DNA of 19,828 bases from JAYQUR01 sp038133505 (GTDB lineage: Bacteria; Pseudomonadota; Alphaproteobacteria; MPNO01; UBA830). Position 1 is the first letter of the stretch, and each line of letters begins with the position of its first letter. Under the pieces are notes generated by a model that worked only from the letters and a program-made list of their open reading frames with translations, made no database searches and was not told the origin of the DNA. Where the stretch lies: NCBI GenBank assembly GCA_038133505.1, contig JAYPTI010000045.1, positions 1 through 19,828 on the forward strand, in the 5' to 3' direction. Positions 6,763 through 14,141 of the stretch are shown piece after piece. A program made the position numbers and the translations under genes.

Positions 6763-7986
6763 ATGGCGTTGAAAGCGGGTGAACGGGTTGTAATCGTCGG
6801 CTGCGGACCGGTCGGCATGGTGCTGACGCTGGCGCTGTACCGGAAGGGCATTCCGGTGACGCTGCTGGAACGCGCGCCGGAGCCGATCGAGGACCAGCGC
6901 GCCGCCGCAATCCAGCCGTCGTCGCTCGAGATGCTGGCGAAGCTCGGGGTCTACGACGAGATCCTGGAAAAGGGCCTCGTCTCCCCCACCTTCCACTATC
7001 GCGACCGCGTGTCGGGCGGACTCGTCGCCGAGTTCGATTTCTCGATGCTCTCGGATATGACCGAGTATCCGTTCGTCATCCAGTACGAGCAGTTCAAGCT
7101 GGTCGAGACGATCATCGCCGAGATCGGCCAGACGCCCGACGTCGAGATGCGTTTTTCCTGCGAGGTGACCGACGTTACGCCGGAGGCCGACGGCGTGACG
7201 ATCACGCTGAACAACGAGGCGGATGAGACAGAGACGCTCCGCGCGCCCTGGGTGGTCGGCTGCGACGGCTACAACTCGGTCGTCCGGCGCGCCGCCGATA
7301 TCGAGTTCGTCGGTTTCACCTACCCCGAAAAGTTCGTGAAGATCGGCTCCGACTTCGACTTCCTCGAGGCCGGCCAGGCGAAATGCATCCGGAACTTCTT
7401 CTCGGACCCCGACGAGTGGTGCAACCTGTTCAAGGTCAACGGTTACGGCCCGCCCGGCATCTGGCGCACGGTCTTCCCCACCCGCGTCGACGAGACCGAC
7501 GAGGAATGCCTCAGCCATGAGGCGATCCAGGGACGCCTGCAGAAATTCTTCCCGAAGGACGGCGACTACAACATCATCTATGCCGGCATCTACAACGTGC
7601 ATCAGCGCGTCGTGGAAACGTTCCGCAAGGGGCGCGTCCTGCTCGCCGGCGACGCGTCGCACGTCAACAACCCGATCGGCGGCCTCGGCATGAACGGCGG
7701 CATCCACGATGCGGTCGGCCTCGCCGAAAAACTGGCCGAGGTGATCGGCGGTGCCGACGAGAACCTGCTCGACCTCTACAGCCGTCAGCGCCACAAGGCC
7801 CAGATGGACGGCGTCCAGGCGACGTCGATCGCCAACAAGAAGCTGATGGAGGCCAAGGACCCGGCGGTCCGCAAGCAGCAGCTCGACGACGTCCGCGCCC
7901 AGGCCGAGGATCCGGCACGCGCCCGCGCCTACTGCCTGAACGCGGGCCTGTTCACCAGCCTCGAACAAGCGAACGCCGTGACGTGA
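6763..7986 (+). CDS. FAD-dependent aromatic hydroxylase (PHBH-type flavoprotein monooxygenase)
   Basis: This 407-residue protein is a group A flavin monooxygenase, which uses NAD(P)H and oxygen to hydroxylate phenolic or hydroxypyridine rings. Visible motifs are the Rossmann GxGxxG (VGCGPVG, residues 12-18), the acidic end of strand 2 (LLERA), the DG motif (VVGCDGYNSVVRR, Asp168-Gly169), and the second FAD motif RVLLAGDASHVNNPIGGLGM (291-310, Gly296-Asp297). The start at 6763 follows GAGAAAG and gives the normal N-terminus. The upstream in-frame extension lies inside the dioxygenase gene. It follows that gene by 59 bases, and its TGA overlaps the GTG start of the Mo-hydroxylase gene by four bases, which suggests coupled translation. 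Probably it makes the ortho-dihydroxy substrate for the dioxygenase. Confidence 0.88.
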   Translation: MALKAGERVVIVGCGPVGMVLTLALYRKGIPVTLLERAPEPIEDQRAAAIQPSSLEMLAKLGVYDEILEKGLVSPTFHYRDRVSGGLVAEFDFSMLSDMTEYPFVIQYEQFKLVETIIAEIGQTPDVEMRFSCEVTDVTPEADGVTITLNNEADETETLRAPWVVGCDGYNSVVRRAADIEFVGFTYPEKFVKIGSDFDFLEAGQAKCIRNFFSDPDEWCNLFKVNGYGPPGIWRTVFPTRVDETDEECLSHEAIQGRLQKFFPKDGDYNIIYAGIYNVHQRVVETFRKGRVLLAGDASHVNNPIGGLGMNGGIHDAVGLAEKLAEVIGGADENLLDLYSRQRHKAQMDGVQATSIANKKLMEAKDPAVRKQQLDDVRAQAEDPARARAYCLNAGLFTSLEQANAVT

Positions 7987-10343
7987 GCGGCGACGCCCCA
8001 TCGAACCCGAACGGCGTCGGCGCGAGCCCGCTTCGCAAGGAGGATGCACGCCATCTCGCCGGCCGCGGCCGGTTCGTCTCCGATATCGCCGCCGACAATG
8101 CGCTCGAAGCGGCCATCATCCGGAGCCCGGTCGCGCACGGGTACCTGAAAGGCATCGACGCGGGTGACGTTCCGGCAGGCTGCCGCGTCTTCACCGGCAA
8201 GGACTTCCCCGACCTGAAACCCATTCGCGCCGTGCCGCGCGTCCCCGGCTTCAAGGCATCCGACTTCCCGATCTTCGCGCAGGACAAGGTCCGCTATGTC
8301 GGCCAGCCCGTCGCCATCTGTCTCGCGCCGACCCGGGCCGCGGCGGAGGATCTGGCGCAATCGGTCCAGCTCGACATCGAGGAACTGCCGGCGATCGTGG
8401 ACACGCGCGAAGCCGCCGAGCGCAAGGACACGCTGCTGCACGACGCCTGGGGCGATAACGTCTTCATCGAACGCGAGGTCACCGGCGGCAATATCGACGC
8501 CGCGCGCGCGGCAGCCGATATCACGGTCACGAACGAATACCGCCTGAACCGGCAGGGCGCGGTGCCGCTGGAAGGCCGCGCGGCGCTTGCCGTCTGGGAC
8601 GACCGGCGCGACGAGCTGACGCTCCATCTCTCCACACAGGGCCCTCACGTGATGCGGGTCGGCATCGCCGAATGCCTCGGCCTGCGCGAACGCCAGCTTC
8701 GCGTGAATTCGCCCGATGTCGGCGGCGGGTTCGGGTCCAAGAACCGGCTGATGCCCGAAGAAGTGATGGTCTGCGCCGCGGCGCTGAAATCCGGCCGCCC
8801 CGTCCGCTGGATCGAGGACCGGCGCGAGAATATCACCGCCAACAACCAGGCCCGCGAACACTGGTACCGGATCACGGCCTATGCGGATTCGAACGCCCGC
8901 ATTCTGGGGATCGAGGCCGCGCTGATCGTGGATGCCGGCAGCTATTCGATCTGGCCGTCCGGGCCGTTCATGGAGACGGGCATGGCGGCGCGCAACCTGC
9001 CGGGGCCCTACAGCATTACCGCGCTCAAAGTCGAGACGTGGACGGTGGCGACCAACAAGCCGCCGCTCGGCCCCTATCGCGGCGTCGCGCGCCCGGGTGC
9101 GTGCTTCGCCATCGAACGCACGCTCGACGAAGTCGCCCGCGCCGCCGGCCGCGATCCGTACGACGTCCGGCGCGAAAACATGGTCCCGGCCGAAGCGATG
9201 CCGTTCACCGGCGCCGGCGGGATGCGGTTCGACAACGGCGACTATCCCGAAAGCGTGGCGAAAGCCGCCGCCGCCGTCGGCATGGACGATATCCGGACGC
9301 GCCAGAAACAGTCCTCTTCGGACGGCAAGCTGATCGGCATCGGCTTCGCGAGCTATTCCGAGCAAACCGCACACGGCACGCAGGAATGGAAGATCCGCGG
9401 CACGCCAGTGATCCCGGCGTTCGAGACCGCGACGGCGCGCATGCACGCGGACGGAACGCTCGAGCTACTCGTTGCCATCCACAGCCACGGCCAGGGCATG
9501 GAAACGACCCTCGCCCAAGTCGCCTGTCAGGAGCTCGGGCTCAAGCTTGCCGATGTCGTCGTGCGCTACGGCGATACGGCTGTCTCGCCCTACGGCAACG
9601 GCACGTTCGCGTCGCGCTCGATGGTGATGGCAGGCGGCGCGTCCGCCAAGGCATGCCGCGCGCTCGGCCACCGCCTGCGCCATATCGGGGCGCATCTCCT
9701 GCAATGCGAGACCGAAGACACCGAGCTCCGCGACGGTCATGTCTTCGGCGGCGACGCCTCTGTTTCGGTCGCAGAAATCGCGCGAACCGCCCACATACGC
9801 CAGGATTTGTTGCCCGACGGTACCGACCCGACGCTGGAAGAGACCTGCGTCTACGAGCCTGAAATCACGTCGGGCGTCTTTTCGTATTCGACGCATGCGG
9901 CCGCCGTTTCGGTCGATCCGGAAACGGGCGAAATCGAAATCCTGAATTACGCCATCGCCGAGGACTGCGGCACGGTCGTCAATCCGATGATCGTCGACGG
10001 CCAGATCATGGGCGGCGTCGCGCAGGGCATCGGCACGGCATTGTTCGAGGAAATTCCCTACGACGAGAACGGACAACCGCTCGCCAGCACCTTCGCCGAC
10101 TATCACTGGCCCGGCCCCACGTCGCTCCCCGCCTTTCGGATCGCCCATATGGTGACGCCTGCGGAAGGCACGGAATACGGCATGAAGGGGATGGGCGAAG
10201 GCGGCGCTATCGCCCCGCCCGCAGCAATCGCAAATGCGGTTCGCGACGCGCTGCTTGCCGGCGGTATCGATGCGCAGATCAGCGAAACGCCGATGACGCC
10301 GCGCCGGATCTTCGCCGCCGTGCGCGCCGCCCAGACCGCCTGA
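7983..10343 (+). CDS. Xanthine dehydrogenase-family molybdenum hydroxylase, large (Mo-binding) subunit
   Basis: The 786-residue protein is the molybdopterin-cytosine-dinucleotide subunit of the xanthine oxidase family. Residues about 20-130 are the Ald_Xan_dh_C (a/b hammerhead) domain, and the rest is the Mo-cofactor domain. Visible motifs are GGGFGSK (247-253), GPYRGVARP (363-371), GQGMETTLAQ (503-512) and the catalytic GEGG (738-741, base Glu739). The loop at 364-371 lacks the cysteine of the CO dehydrogenase CoxL motif, so this is not a CO dehydrogenase. Start is GTG at 7983, overlapping the previous stop. The 2Fe-2S and FAD partner subunits usual in this family are absent from the window. 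The likely role is hydroxylation of an aromatic or N-heteroaromatic ring, by context. Confidence 0.88.
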   Translation: MSGDAPSNPNGVGASPLRKEDARHLAGRGRFVSDIAADNALEAAIIRSPVAHGYLKGIDAGDVPAGCRVFTGKDFPDLKPIRAVPRVPGFKASDFPIFAQDKVRYVGQPVAICLAPTRAAAEDLAQSVQLDIEELPAIVDTREAAERKDTLLHDAWGDNVFIEREVTGGNIDAARAAADITVTNEYRLNRQGAVPLEGRAALAVWDDRRDELTLHLSTQGPHVMRVGIAECLGLRERQLRVNSPDVGGGFGSKNRLMPEEVMVCAAALKSGRPVRWIEDRRENITANNQAREHWYRITAYADSNARILGIEAALIVDAGSYSIWPSGPFMETGMAARNLPGPYSITALKVETWTVATNKPPLGPYRGVARPGACFAIERTLDEVARAAGRDPYDVRRENMVPAEAMPFTGAGGMRFDNGDYPESVAKAAAAVGMDDIRTRQKQSSSDGKLIGIGFASYSEQTAHGTQEWKIRGTPVIPAFETATARMHADGTLELLVAIHSHGQGMETTLAQVACQELGLKLADVVVRYGDTAVSPYGNGTFASRSMVMAGGASAKACRALGHRLRHIGAHLLQCETEDTELRDGHVFGGDASVSVAEIARTAHIRQDLLPDGTDPTLEETCVYEPEITSGVFSYSTHAAAVSVDPETGEIEILNYAIAEDCGTVVNPMIVDGQIMGGVAQGIGTALFEEIPYDENGQPLASTFADYHWPGPTSLPAFRIAHMVTPAEGTEYGMKGMGEGGAIAPPAAIANAVRDALLAGGIDAQISETPMTPRRIFAAVRAAQTA

Positions 10344-10361
10344 ACCGACCGGAAGACCCGA

Positions 10362-11153
10362 ATGACGACCACCAGCACCATCGACGTCGCTATCGACGGA
10401 CCTGTCGCGACGGTTTCGCTAAACCGCCCCGACGTGCGAAACGCGATGAATCCGACGATGATCGGGGAAATCCGCGACGCCATGGCCACGCTGAATGCTT
10501 CCCCCGAGATCCGGGTGATCGTGATCCGCGGCACCGGCAAGGCGTTCTGCGCCGGCGGCGACCTGAACTGGATGCGCGACGTCCTGGGACAGACCGAAGA
10601 CGAAGTGGTCGAGGATTCCCGGAACCTGCTCGATATGTACCGGGCCATCCACGAAAGCCCCAAACTCGTGATCGCCCGGCTTCAAGGCGCGGCCGTGGCG
10701 GGAGCGCTGGGTATCGTCGCGTGCTGCGACATCGCGATCGCGGAAGCGGAAACGAAATTCTGCGTCTCCGAGGTCAAGATCGGCCTCGTTCCCGGCATCA
10801 TCGCCGCGTTCATCCTGCCCCGGATCGGACCGGGCTGGTTCGGATATTTCGCCAAGTCCGGCATCACGTTCGACGCCGAGGCGGCGCGCGCTTCCGGCTT
10901 TATCCAGGAAGTCGCCGACGGCGAAGCGGCGCTCGACGCGCGCGTCGCGGCCCATGTCTCGCTTGCCCTGTCGTCGTCGCCCGATGCCATTGCGGATACC
11001 GGCAAACTGATCGCCGACCTGGGCTATGCAATAGATGAAGAAACATTCGATACAGGTCTGAAATATAATGCGAAAGCTCGCCTGTCGGATGCCGCGCAGG
11101 AAGGCATCTCCTCGTTCCTAGAAAAAAGAAACCCGGCCTGGAAGGCCGGGTAG
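10362..11153 (+). CDS. Enoyl-CoA hydratase/isomerase family protein, methylglutaconyl-CoA hydratase-like branch
   Basis: This is a 263-residue crotonase-fold protein. The oxyanion-hole segments are FCAGGDLNWM (62-71) and the region from Gly109 to Asp123. Of the two catalytic glutamates of rat enoyl-CoA hydratase, the second is present (Glu137 in CVSEVKIGLVPG), while the first position is Gly117. The FCVSEVKIGL block and a glycine there recall the bacterial LiuC or methylglutaconyl-CoA hydratase branch, so this is not a dead enzyme by itself. GGAAG 6 bases before the ATG sets the start, 18 bases after the Mo-subunit gene. It ends the operon. Its TAG lies in a hairpin (11131-11151) whose T-run is on the other strand. 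The expected role is water addition to an unsaturated CoA ester from ring cleavage. Confidence 0.85.
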   Translation: MTTTSTIDVAIDGPVATVSLNRPDVRNAMNPTMIGEIRDAMATLNASPEIRVIVIRGTGKAFCAGGDLNWMRDVLGQTEDEVVEDSRNLLDMYRAIHESPKLVIARLQGAAVAGALGIVACCDIAIAEAETKFCVSEVKIGLVPGIIAAFILPRIGPGWFGYFAKSGITFDAEAARASGFIQEVADGEAALDARVAAHVSLALSSSPDAIADTGKLIADLGYAIDEETFDTGLKYNAKARLSDAAQEGISSFLEKRNPAWKAG

Positions 11154-11348
11154 GTATGGGTGCTCTTCGCACCCGGGGGAGGTTGCCGGTCGATTAGCGG
11201 GGGACATCGACCGGCGGGAAAAGAGGGGCTCGGGCCGGCTGGCGATCTGCGCCCGATCGCGGGCCGCATTTCCGCCGAGTACGGAAGCGAGATACCACCC
11301 TGCAATCAGCGCGCCTGCAACCGCCGCCGCGTAAATCAAAACGGACAT
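11118..11348 (-). CDS. Small single-pass membrane protein (76 aa), function unknown
   Basis: The ORF starts at ATG 11348-11346 with an excellent GGAGG 7 bases upstream on the minus strand. Residues 2-26 are one hydrophobic helix (SVLIYAAAVAGALIAGWYLA and on). The remaining 50 residues are polar, arginine- and proline-rich and predicted cytoplasmic or disordered. No family recognised. The 3' end is odd: the hairpin plus T-run that should end transcription falls at 11151-11121, just before the TAG at 11120-11118, so a terminated message would lack its stop codon. The last 12 codons also overlap, tail to tail, the end of the hydratase gene. Either the coding end is different (a frameshift or error), or termination is partial. 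The start and membrane helix are better supported than the C-terminus. Confidence 0.5.
   Translation of the reverse strand: MSVLIYAAAVAGALIAGWYLASVLGGNAARDRAQIASRPEPLFSRRSMSPANRPATSPGCEEHPYLPGLPGRVSFF
11121..11151 (-). terminator. Minus-strand intrinsic terminator overlapping two gene ends
   Basis: A stem of 8-9 bp (11131-11139 with 11143-11151) is followed on the minus strand by TTCTTTTTTC (11130-11121). The same stem forms the last codons of the plus-strand hydratase gene. A second small hairpin, gggtgc/gcaccc at 11158-11174, lies just upstream in minus-strand terms. On the plus strand no T-run follows. Confidence 0.65.
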
Positions 11349-11443
11349 TTCATCGCCTCCACTCAAACAACACGGCTGCTGGGCCGTCTACATCAGATAT
11401 GGGCCTTGCGGGCGGACGTTTAACGCCGGGCGCGCCCGCTTTT

Positions 11444-11459
11444 TGTGACGCCTGTCACA
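11444..11459. promoter_or_regulatory. CRP-family operator, TGTGA-N6-TCACA
   Basis: The 16-bp perfect inverted repeat TGTGACGCCTGTCACA matches the E. coli CRP consensus exactly (TGTGA, six bases, TCACA). It lies between the divergent small membrane-protein gene (start 11348) and the O-methyltransferase gene (start 11558). A minus-strand TATCTG (11399-11394) would place the site near -63 for the small gene. The plus-strand promoter is unclear. Binding by a CRP/FNR-family protein is inference. Confidence 0.5.
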
Positions 11460-11557
11460 GAGCGACGCAGACATCGCGCCGAACCGGCTGAAATCCGCGG
11501 AAAAATGGGGTAAGCAGCTACGAACGGAGACAAGATGCCGCACGCGGCGGAGAGACC

Positions 11558-12223
11558 ATGGCCCAACTGAACTACCTGATGCCGGACGCGATCCACAGTT
11601 ACATCCAGACCGCGACTGTCCGCGAACCCGAAATCGTCCGCGAACTGCGCGAGCAAACCGCGAAGCGCCCCGACGCGTCGTGGTCCAGCCCGCCCGAACT
11701 CGGCCAGTTGCTCGGCCTCCTCGTCGAAATCTCCGGCGCACGAACCATTCTGGAACTCGGCACGTTCACCGGCTACGGCGCGCTCTGGATGGCCCTCGCA
11801 CTGCCGGCGGGCGGCAAGCTGATCGCCATTGACGTCAACGAGAACGCCCATGCCCTCGCCCGGAAATACTGGGAAAAAGCGGGTGTCGCCAACCGGATCG
11901 AACTTCATGTCGGCGAGATCGGCAACCGTCTTCCTCCCCTCGTCCCGGATCTTGCCGGCAAGGTCGATTTCGCCTTTATCGACGCCGACAAGCCCGGATA
12001 CGGCGCCTATTACGACACCTGCATCGAACTCGTGCGCCCCGGCGGCATCCTTGTCTTCGACAACGTCCTGCAGTGCGGCGCGGTGGCCGATCCCGACGCG
12101 AACCCGTCGCGCAAGCACGGCCGCATCATGCGCACCTTCAACGACCGGCTTCGGGCCGACGACAGGATCACGATGTCGATCCTGCCGGTCGGCGACGGCG
12201 TCCTGGTCGCGCGAAAGAAATAA
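11558..12223 (+). CDS. Class I SAM-dependent O-methyltransferase (caffeoyl-CoA OMT / family 3 type)
   Basis: This 221-residue cation-dependent O-methyltransferase of the Methyltransf_3 family moves a methyl group from S-adenosylmethionine to a catechol-like hydroxyl. Visible sites are SAM motif I TILELGTFTGYGALWMALAL (63-82), the acidic IDVNEN (91-96), the metal-binding FIDADKPGY (140-148, Asp142) and the second metal pair VFDNVL (166-171, Asp168-Asn169). GGCGGAGAG precedes the ATG at 11558. No membrane segment or signal is seen. It stands alone, 400 bases after the ring-cleavage operon, with a CRP-type palindrome upstream. Action on a catechol from that pathway is possible but not shown. After the stop, a short AT-rich repeat (12226-12242) lacks terminator features. 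Confidence 0.88.
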   Translation: MAQLNYLMPDAIHSYIQTATVREPEIVRELREQTAKRPDASWSSPPELGQLLGLLVEISGARTILELGTFTGYGALWMALALPAGGKLIAIDVNENAHALARKYWEKAGVANRIELHVGEIGNRLPPLVPDLAGKVDFAFIDADKPGYGAYYDTCIELVRPGGILVFDNVLQCGAVADPDANPSRKHGRIMRTFNDRLRADDRITMSILPVGDGVLVARKK

Positions 12224-12290
12224 AGTTCGGAAGTTTTCCGAAAAATTCACCAAAATGCGGTGCAAGTAAGAAAAAGTTAACGACCCAAAG

Positions 12291-12320
12291 TTGATGATAA
12301 CTCTGCGGCACTCCTATTAG
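12291..12320 (+). promoter_or_regulatory. Candidate promoter of the small secreted-protein gene
   Basis: TTGATG (12291-12296) and TATTAG (12315-12320) are separated by 18 bp, with the start codon 22 bases further. The matches to sigma-70 are partial, and the surrounding region is AT-rich compared with its neighbours. Confidence 0.4.
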
Positions 12321-12342
12321 TGTCGGGCACAGGCGTTAGATC

Positions 12343-12651
12343 ATGTTGGGTAAAGCAGCGGCGGTGGCCGCTTTAGTCACGGCGGTAAGCCTCCCGGCAG
12401 CAGCGCAGCAACAGATGGCCTGCTCGAAGCGGGGCGACGTGCTCAAGCATCTTTCCGCCAAGTACACCGAAAGCCCTGTTGCCCTGGGACTCGCCAACAA
12501 CGGCGGCGTTCTCGAGGTTCTTTCCAGCAAGACCGGTTCGAGCTGGACGATCATCATCACGATGCCGAACGGTCCGACCTGCATGGTGGCGGCCGGCGAG
12601 AACTGGGAAAAGATCCCGCAGATCGCAGAAGCGGGAAAACAGGGCGCCTGA
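12343..12651 (+). CDS. Small secreted protein with two cysteines, conserved hypothetical type
   Basis: This 102-residue protein starts with a clear Sec signal peptide (residues 1-21, ending in LPAAA before QQQMAC). The mature part of about 81 residues has just two cysteines, Cys27 and Cys80, which could form a disulfide in the periplasm. The pattern (a Cys near RGDVLKHL, then YTESPVALGLANNGGVLEVL, SSWTIIITMPNG and a tryptophan near the end) matches a hypothetical family I have seen in alphaproteobacteria, with no known function. ATG 12343 is preceded by a loose AGGCG. It converges with the DUF192 gene, which is also exported, with 38 bases between stops. Confidence 0.78.
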   Translation: MLGKAAAVAALVTAVSLPAAAQQQMACSKRGDVLKHLSAKYTESPVALGLANNGGVLEVLSSKTGSSWTIIITMPNGPTCMVAAGENWEKIPQIAEAGKQGA

Positions 12652-12689
12652 TACCACTGCGCTGACGTCCGCCTTTCAGGACGTTGAAA

Positions 12690-13175
12690 TCACTCTGCTC
12701 CACCAGGCAGCGCAGGCGACCTGACCCTGTCGCCCACCTTGATCCCCAGCCGCTCCGACGTGCCGGCATTCAGTTCCAGCACCGCGATAACAGGTCCCCC
12801 CGACGAAATAGTCTCTTCCGATAACGGCACCGTCCTCTCGGCGATCTTGCCGATCCTGCCGTCTTTCCGGATGAAGAGCATATCCAGCGGAACGTAGGTG
12901 TTCCGCATCCACATCGCGATTTCATTCACCCGCCTGTAGACGAACAGCATCCCCGCATCCCTGGCCAGATGCCGCCGGAACATCAATCCCTGGCTCTGCT
13001 GCCTGGAGTTGGTCGCAATCTCGATCGTGAACCGGTGCGTCTTGCCGCCCGACTCGATGGCGAGGCTTCCGGTCGGAAACTTCGCAAGACCTCCCGGCAT
13101 CTGCGCAGATGCGGGCGCGATCTCTGCGCCTGCAATGAACAGCGTGAAGACGAAAACCCAAGCGATCCTGATCAT
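12690..13175 (-). CDS. Exported DUF192 (UPF0127) family protein
   Basis: The 161-residue protein has a signal peptide (MIRIAWVFVFTLFIAGAEIA..., ending PASAQ at residue 25) followed by one DUF192 domain (about 37-155). Family hallmarks are the QGLMFRRHL block (62-70), the aromatic-rich MWMRNTYVPLDMLFI (88-102) and VLELNAGTSERLGIKVGD (132-149). The family's biochemical role is not known. It is usually periplasmic, as here. An in-frame ATG at 13229 would add 18 arginine-rich residues before the signal. The start at 13175 gives a standard signal peptide and was chosen. It is divergent from the riboswitch-controlled transporter operon. Confidence 0.85.
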   Translation of the reverse strand: MIRIAWVFVFTLFIAGAEIAPASAQMPGGLAKFPTGSLAIESGGKTHRFTIEIATNSRQQSQGLMFRRHLARDAGMLFVYRRVNEIAMWMRNTYVPLDMLFIRKDGRIGKIAERTVPLSEETISSGGPVIAVLELNAGTSERLGIKVGDRVRSPALPGGAE

Positions 13176-13222
13176 GACAGCGATATAGCGTCTGCAGCGC
13201 TTCCGATCCAACGCCCGGCGAC

Positions 13223-13251
13223 TTGCCATTCCCGAAAGCCGGCCTCATATT
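13223..13251 (+). promoter_or_regulatory. Promoter of the TPP-riboswitch transporter operon
   Basis: TTGCCA (13223-13228, five of six to consensus) and CATATT (13246-13251, four of six) are separated by exactly 17 bp. Transcription would begin near 13257-13259, only a few bases before the first paired base of the riboswitch at 13262, so position and motif agree. Confidence 0.6.
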
Positions 13252-13261
13252 CGTCCGGCAA

Positions 13262-13352
13262 CACTGGGGGGAGCCGGATTGGCCGGCTGAGAGGTCCGAC
13301 AGCGGACGACCCCTGGAACCTGATCCGGGTAATGCCGGCGAAGGGATCAGTG
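13262..13352 (+). promoter_or_regulatory. TPP riboswitch (THI element)
   Basis: All conserved parts of the thiamin pyrophosphate aptamer are present: the GGCTGAGA block (13285-13292), an optional P3a hairpin (gtccg/cggac, 13294-13307), ACCCC then GAACCTGATC (13309-13325), and GGGTAATGCCGGCGAAGGGA (13327-13346). P1 pairs 13262-13267 with 13347-13352, P2 pairs 13268-13271 with 13310-13313, and P3 pairs agccgg with ccggct. The 3' strand of P1 contains the GTG at 13350-13352, a possible start codon, and the purine-rich AAGGGA lies just before it. TPP binding would therefore hide the translation start directly. I see no terminator hairpin with a T-run between the aptamer and the gene, so translational control is inferred. 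Confidence 0.93.
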
Positions 13353-13358
13353 AGTACG

Positions 13359-14141
13359 ATGACCTCTCCTGCAGCTTCCGTCGCCTCGCCGTCGCCGCCG
13401 CCCGGCGTATCCGTACGAGACGCGCGCCTGAGCTACGGCGATACGCTGTTGTTCGACGGCCTCGCGCTGGATCTCGCCCCGGGCCGCTGGACCTGCCTTC
13501 TGGGACCGAGCGGCGTCGGGAAGACGACCCTCCTCCGGCTGATCGCGGGACTGGAACAGGGCGCGGACGGCCAGGCGACCTGCGGCGACGGCCTTCCCGC
13601 TCACGGCCGCGTCGCCTACATGGCCCAGCAGGACCTGCTGCTCCCGTGGCTGACGCTGCGCGAAAACCTGGTGCTGGGTTCGCGCCTCCGCGGCGACCGC
13701 ACCCGCGAGACGGAGGCCCGCGCCGACGGCCTGCTCCAGGAAATCGGTCTTGGCGACAGCGGATCGCTCTTTCCCCGCGCCTGCTCGGGCGGGATGCGCC
13801 AGCGCGCGGCCCTTGCCCGGACGCTCATGGACAGGCGTCCGATCGTGTTGATGGACGAGCCTTTCTCGGCGCTCGACGCCATTACCCGGCTTCAGCTTCA
13901 GGACGTTGCGGCGCGGCTGCTGGCGGACTGCACGGTCCTGCTGGTGACGCACGATCCGCTGGAGGCTCTGCGGCTAGGCCATGACATCGTCGTCATGACG
14001 GGCCGGCCGGCGACGCTCGGCGCGCCGATACGCCCTCCCGCGAGCCCGCCCCGCCCCGCGGACGATCCGACGCTGATCGGCGAACACGCACGCCTGCTCG
14101 GTGAGCTTGCCCGCGCCGGCGAGGAGTCCGCCCGGAGATGA
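13359..14141 (+). CDS. thiZ: ThiZ-type ABC transporter ATPase (thiamin pyrimidine precursor uptake)
   Basis: This is a 260-residue ABC ATPase. Visible sites are Walker A GPSGVGKTT (49-57), the Q-loop glutamine (Gln90-Gln91 in YMAQQD), the signature CSGGMRQR (142-149), Walker B IVLMDEP (162-168) and the H-loop His198. It resembles the NitT/TauT/Thi-type importer ATPases. The TPP riboswitch just upstream and the ThiX and ThiY partners give the assignment. ATG 13359 was used. GTG at 13350, in the same frame and three residues earlier, lies in the riboswitch P1 helix and is an alternative. The AAGGGA at 13341-13346 is 12 bases from the ATG and 3 from the GTG, so neither is ideal. The stop overlaps the permease start by four bases (ATGA). 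Confidence 0.87.
   Translation: MTSPAASVASPSPPPGVSVRDARLSYGDTLLFDGLALDLAPGRWTCLLGPSGVGKTTLLRLIAGLEQGADGQATCGDGLPAHGRVAYMAQQDLLLPWLTLRENLVLGSRLRGDRTRETEARADGLLQEIGLGDSGSLFPRACSGGMRQRAALARTLMDRRPIVLMDEPFSALDAITRLQLQDVAARLLADCTVLLVTHDPLEALRLGHDIVVMTGRPATLGAPIRPPASPPRPADDPTLIGEHARLLGELARAGEESARR

Noticed and set aside
7983..10343. Carbon monoxide dehydrogenase (CoxL)
   Set aside because: The active-site loop is GPYRGVARP and lacks the cysteine of the CoxL motif, and coxM and coxS are absent.
10362..11153. An inactive enoyl-CoA hydratase because the first catalytic glutamate is Gly117
   Set aside because: The SEVKIGL block with glycine at that place is like the methylglutaconyl-CoA hydratase branch, so loss of activity is not implied.
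11427..11446. A plus-strand terminator (cgggcgcgcccg then CTTTTTG)
   Set aside because: The palindrome leaves at most a 4-bp stem with a 4-base loop, and it lies about 280 bases after the nearest plus-strand gene.
12226..12242. Terminator after the O-methyltransferase gene (ttcggaa/ttccgaa)
   Set aside because: The stem is short with a 3-base loop, and an A-run rather than a T-run follows on the plus strand.
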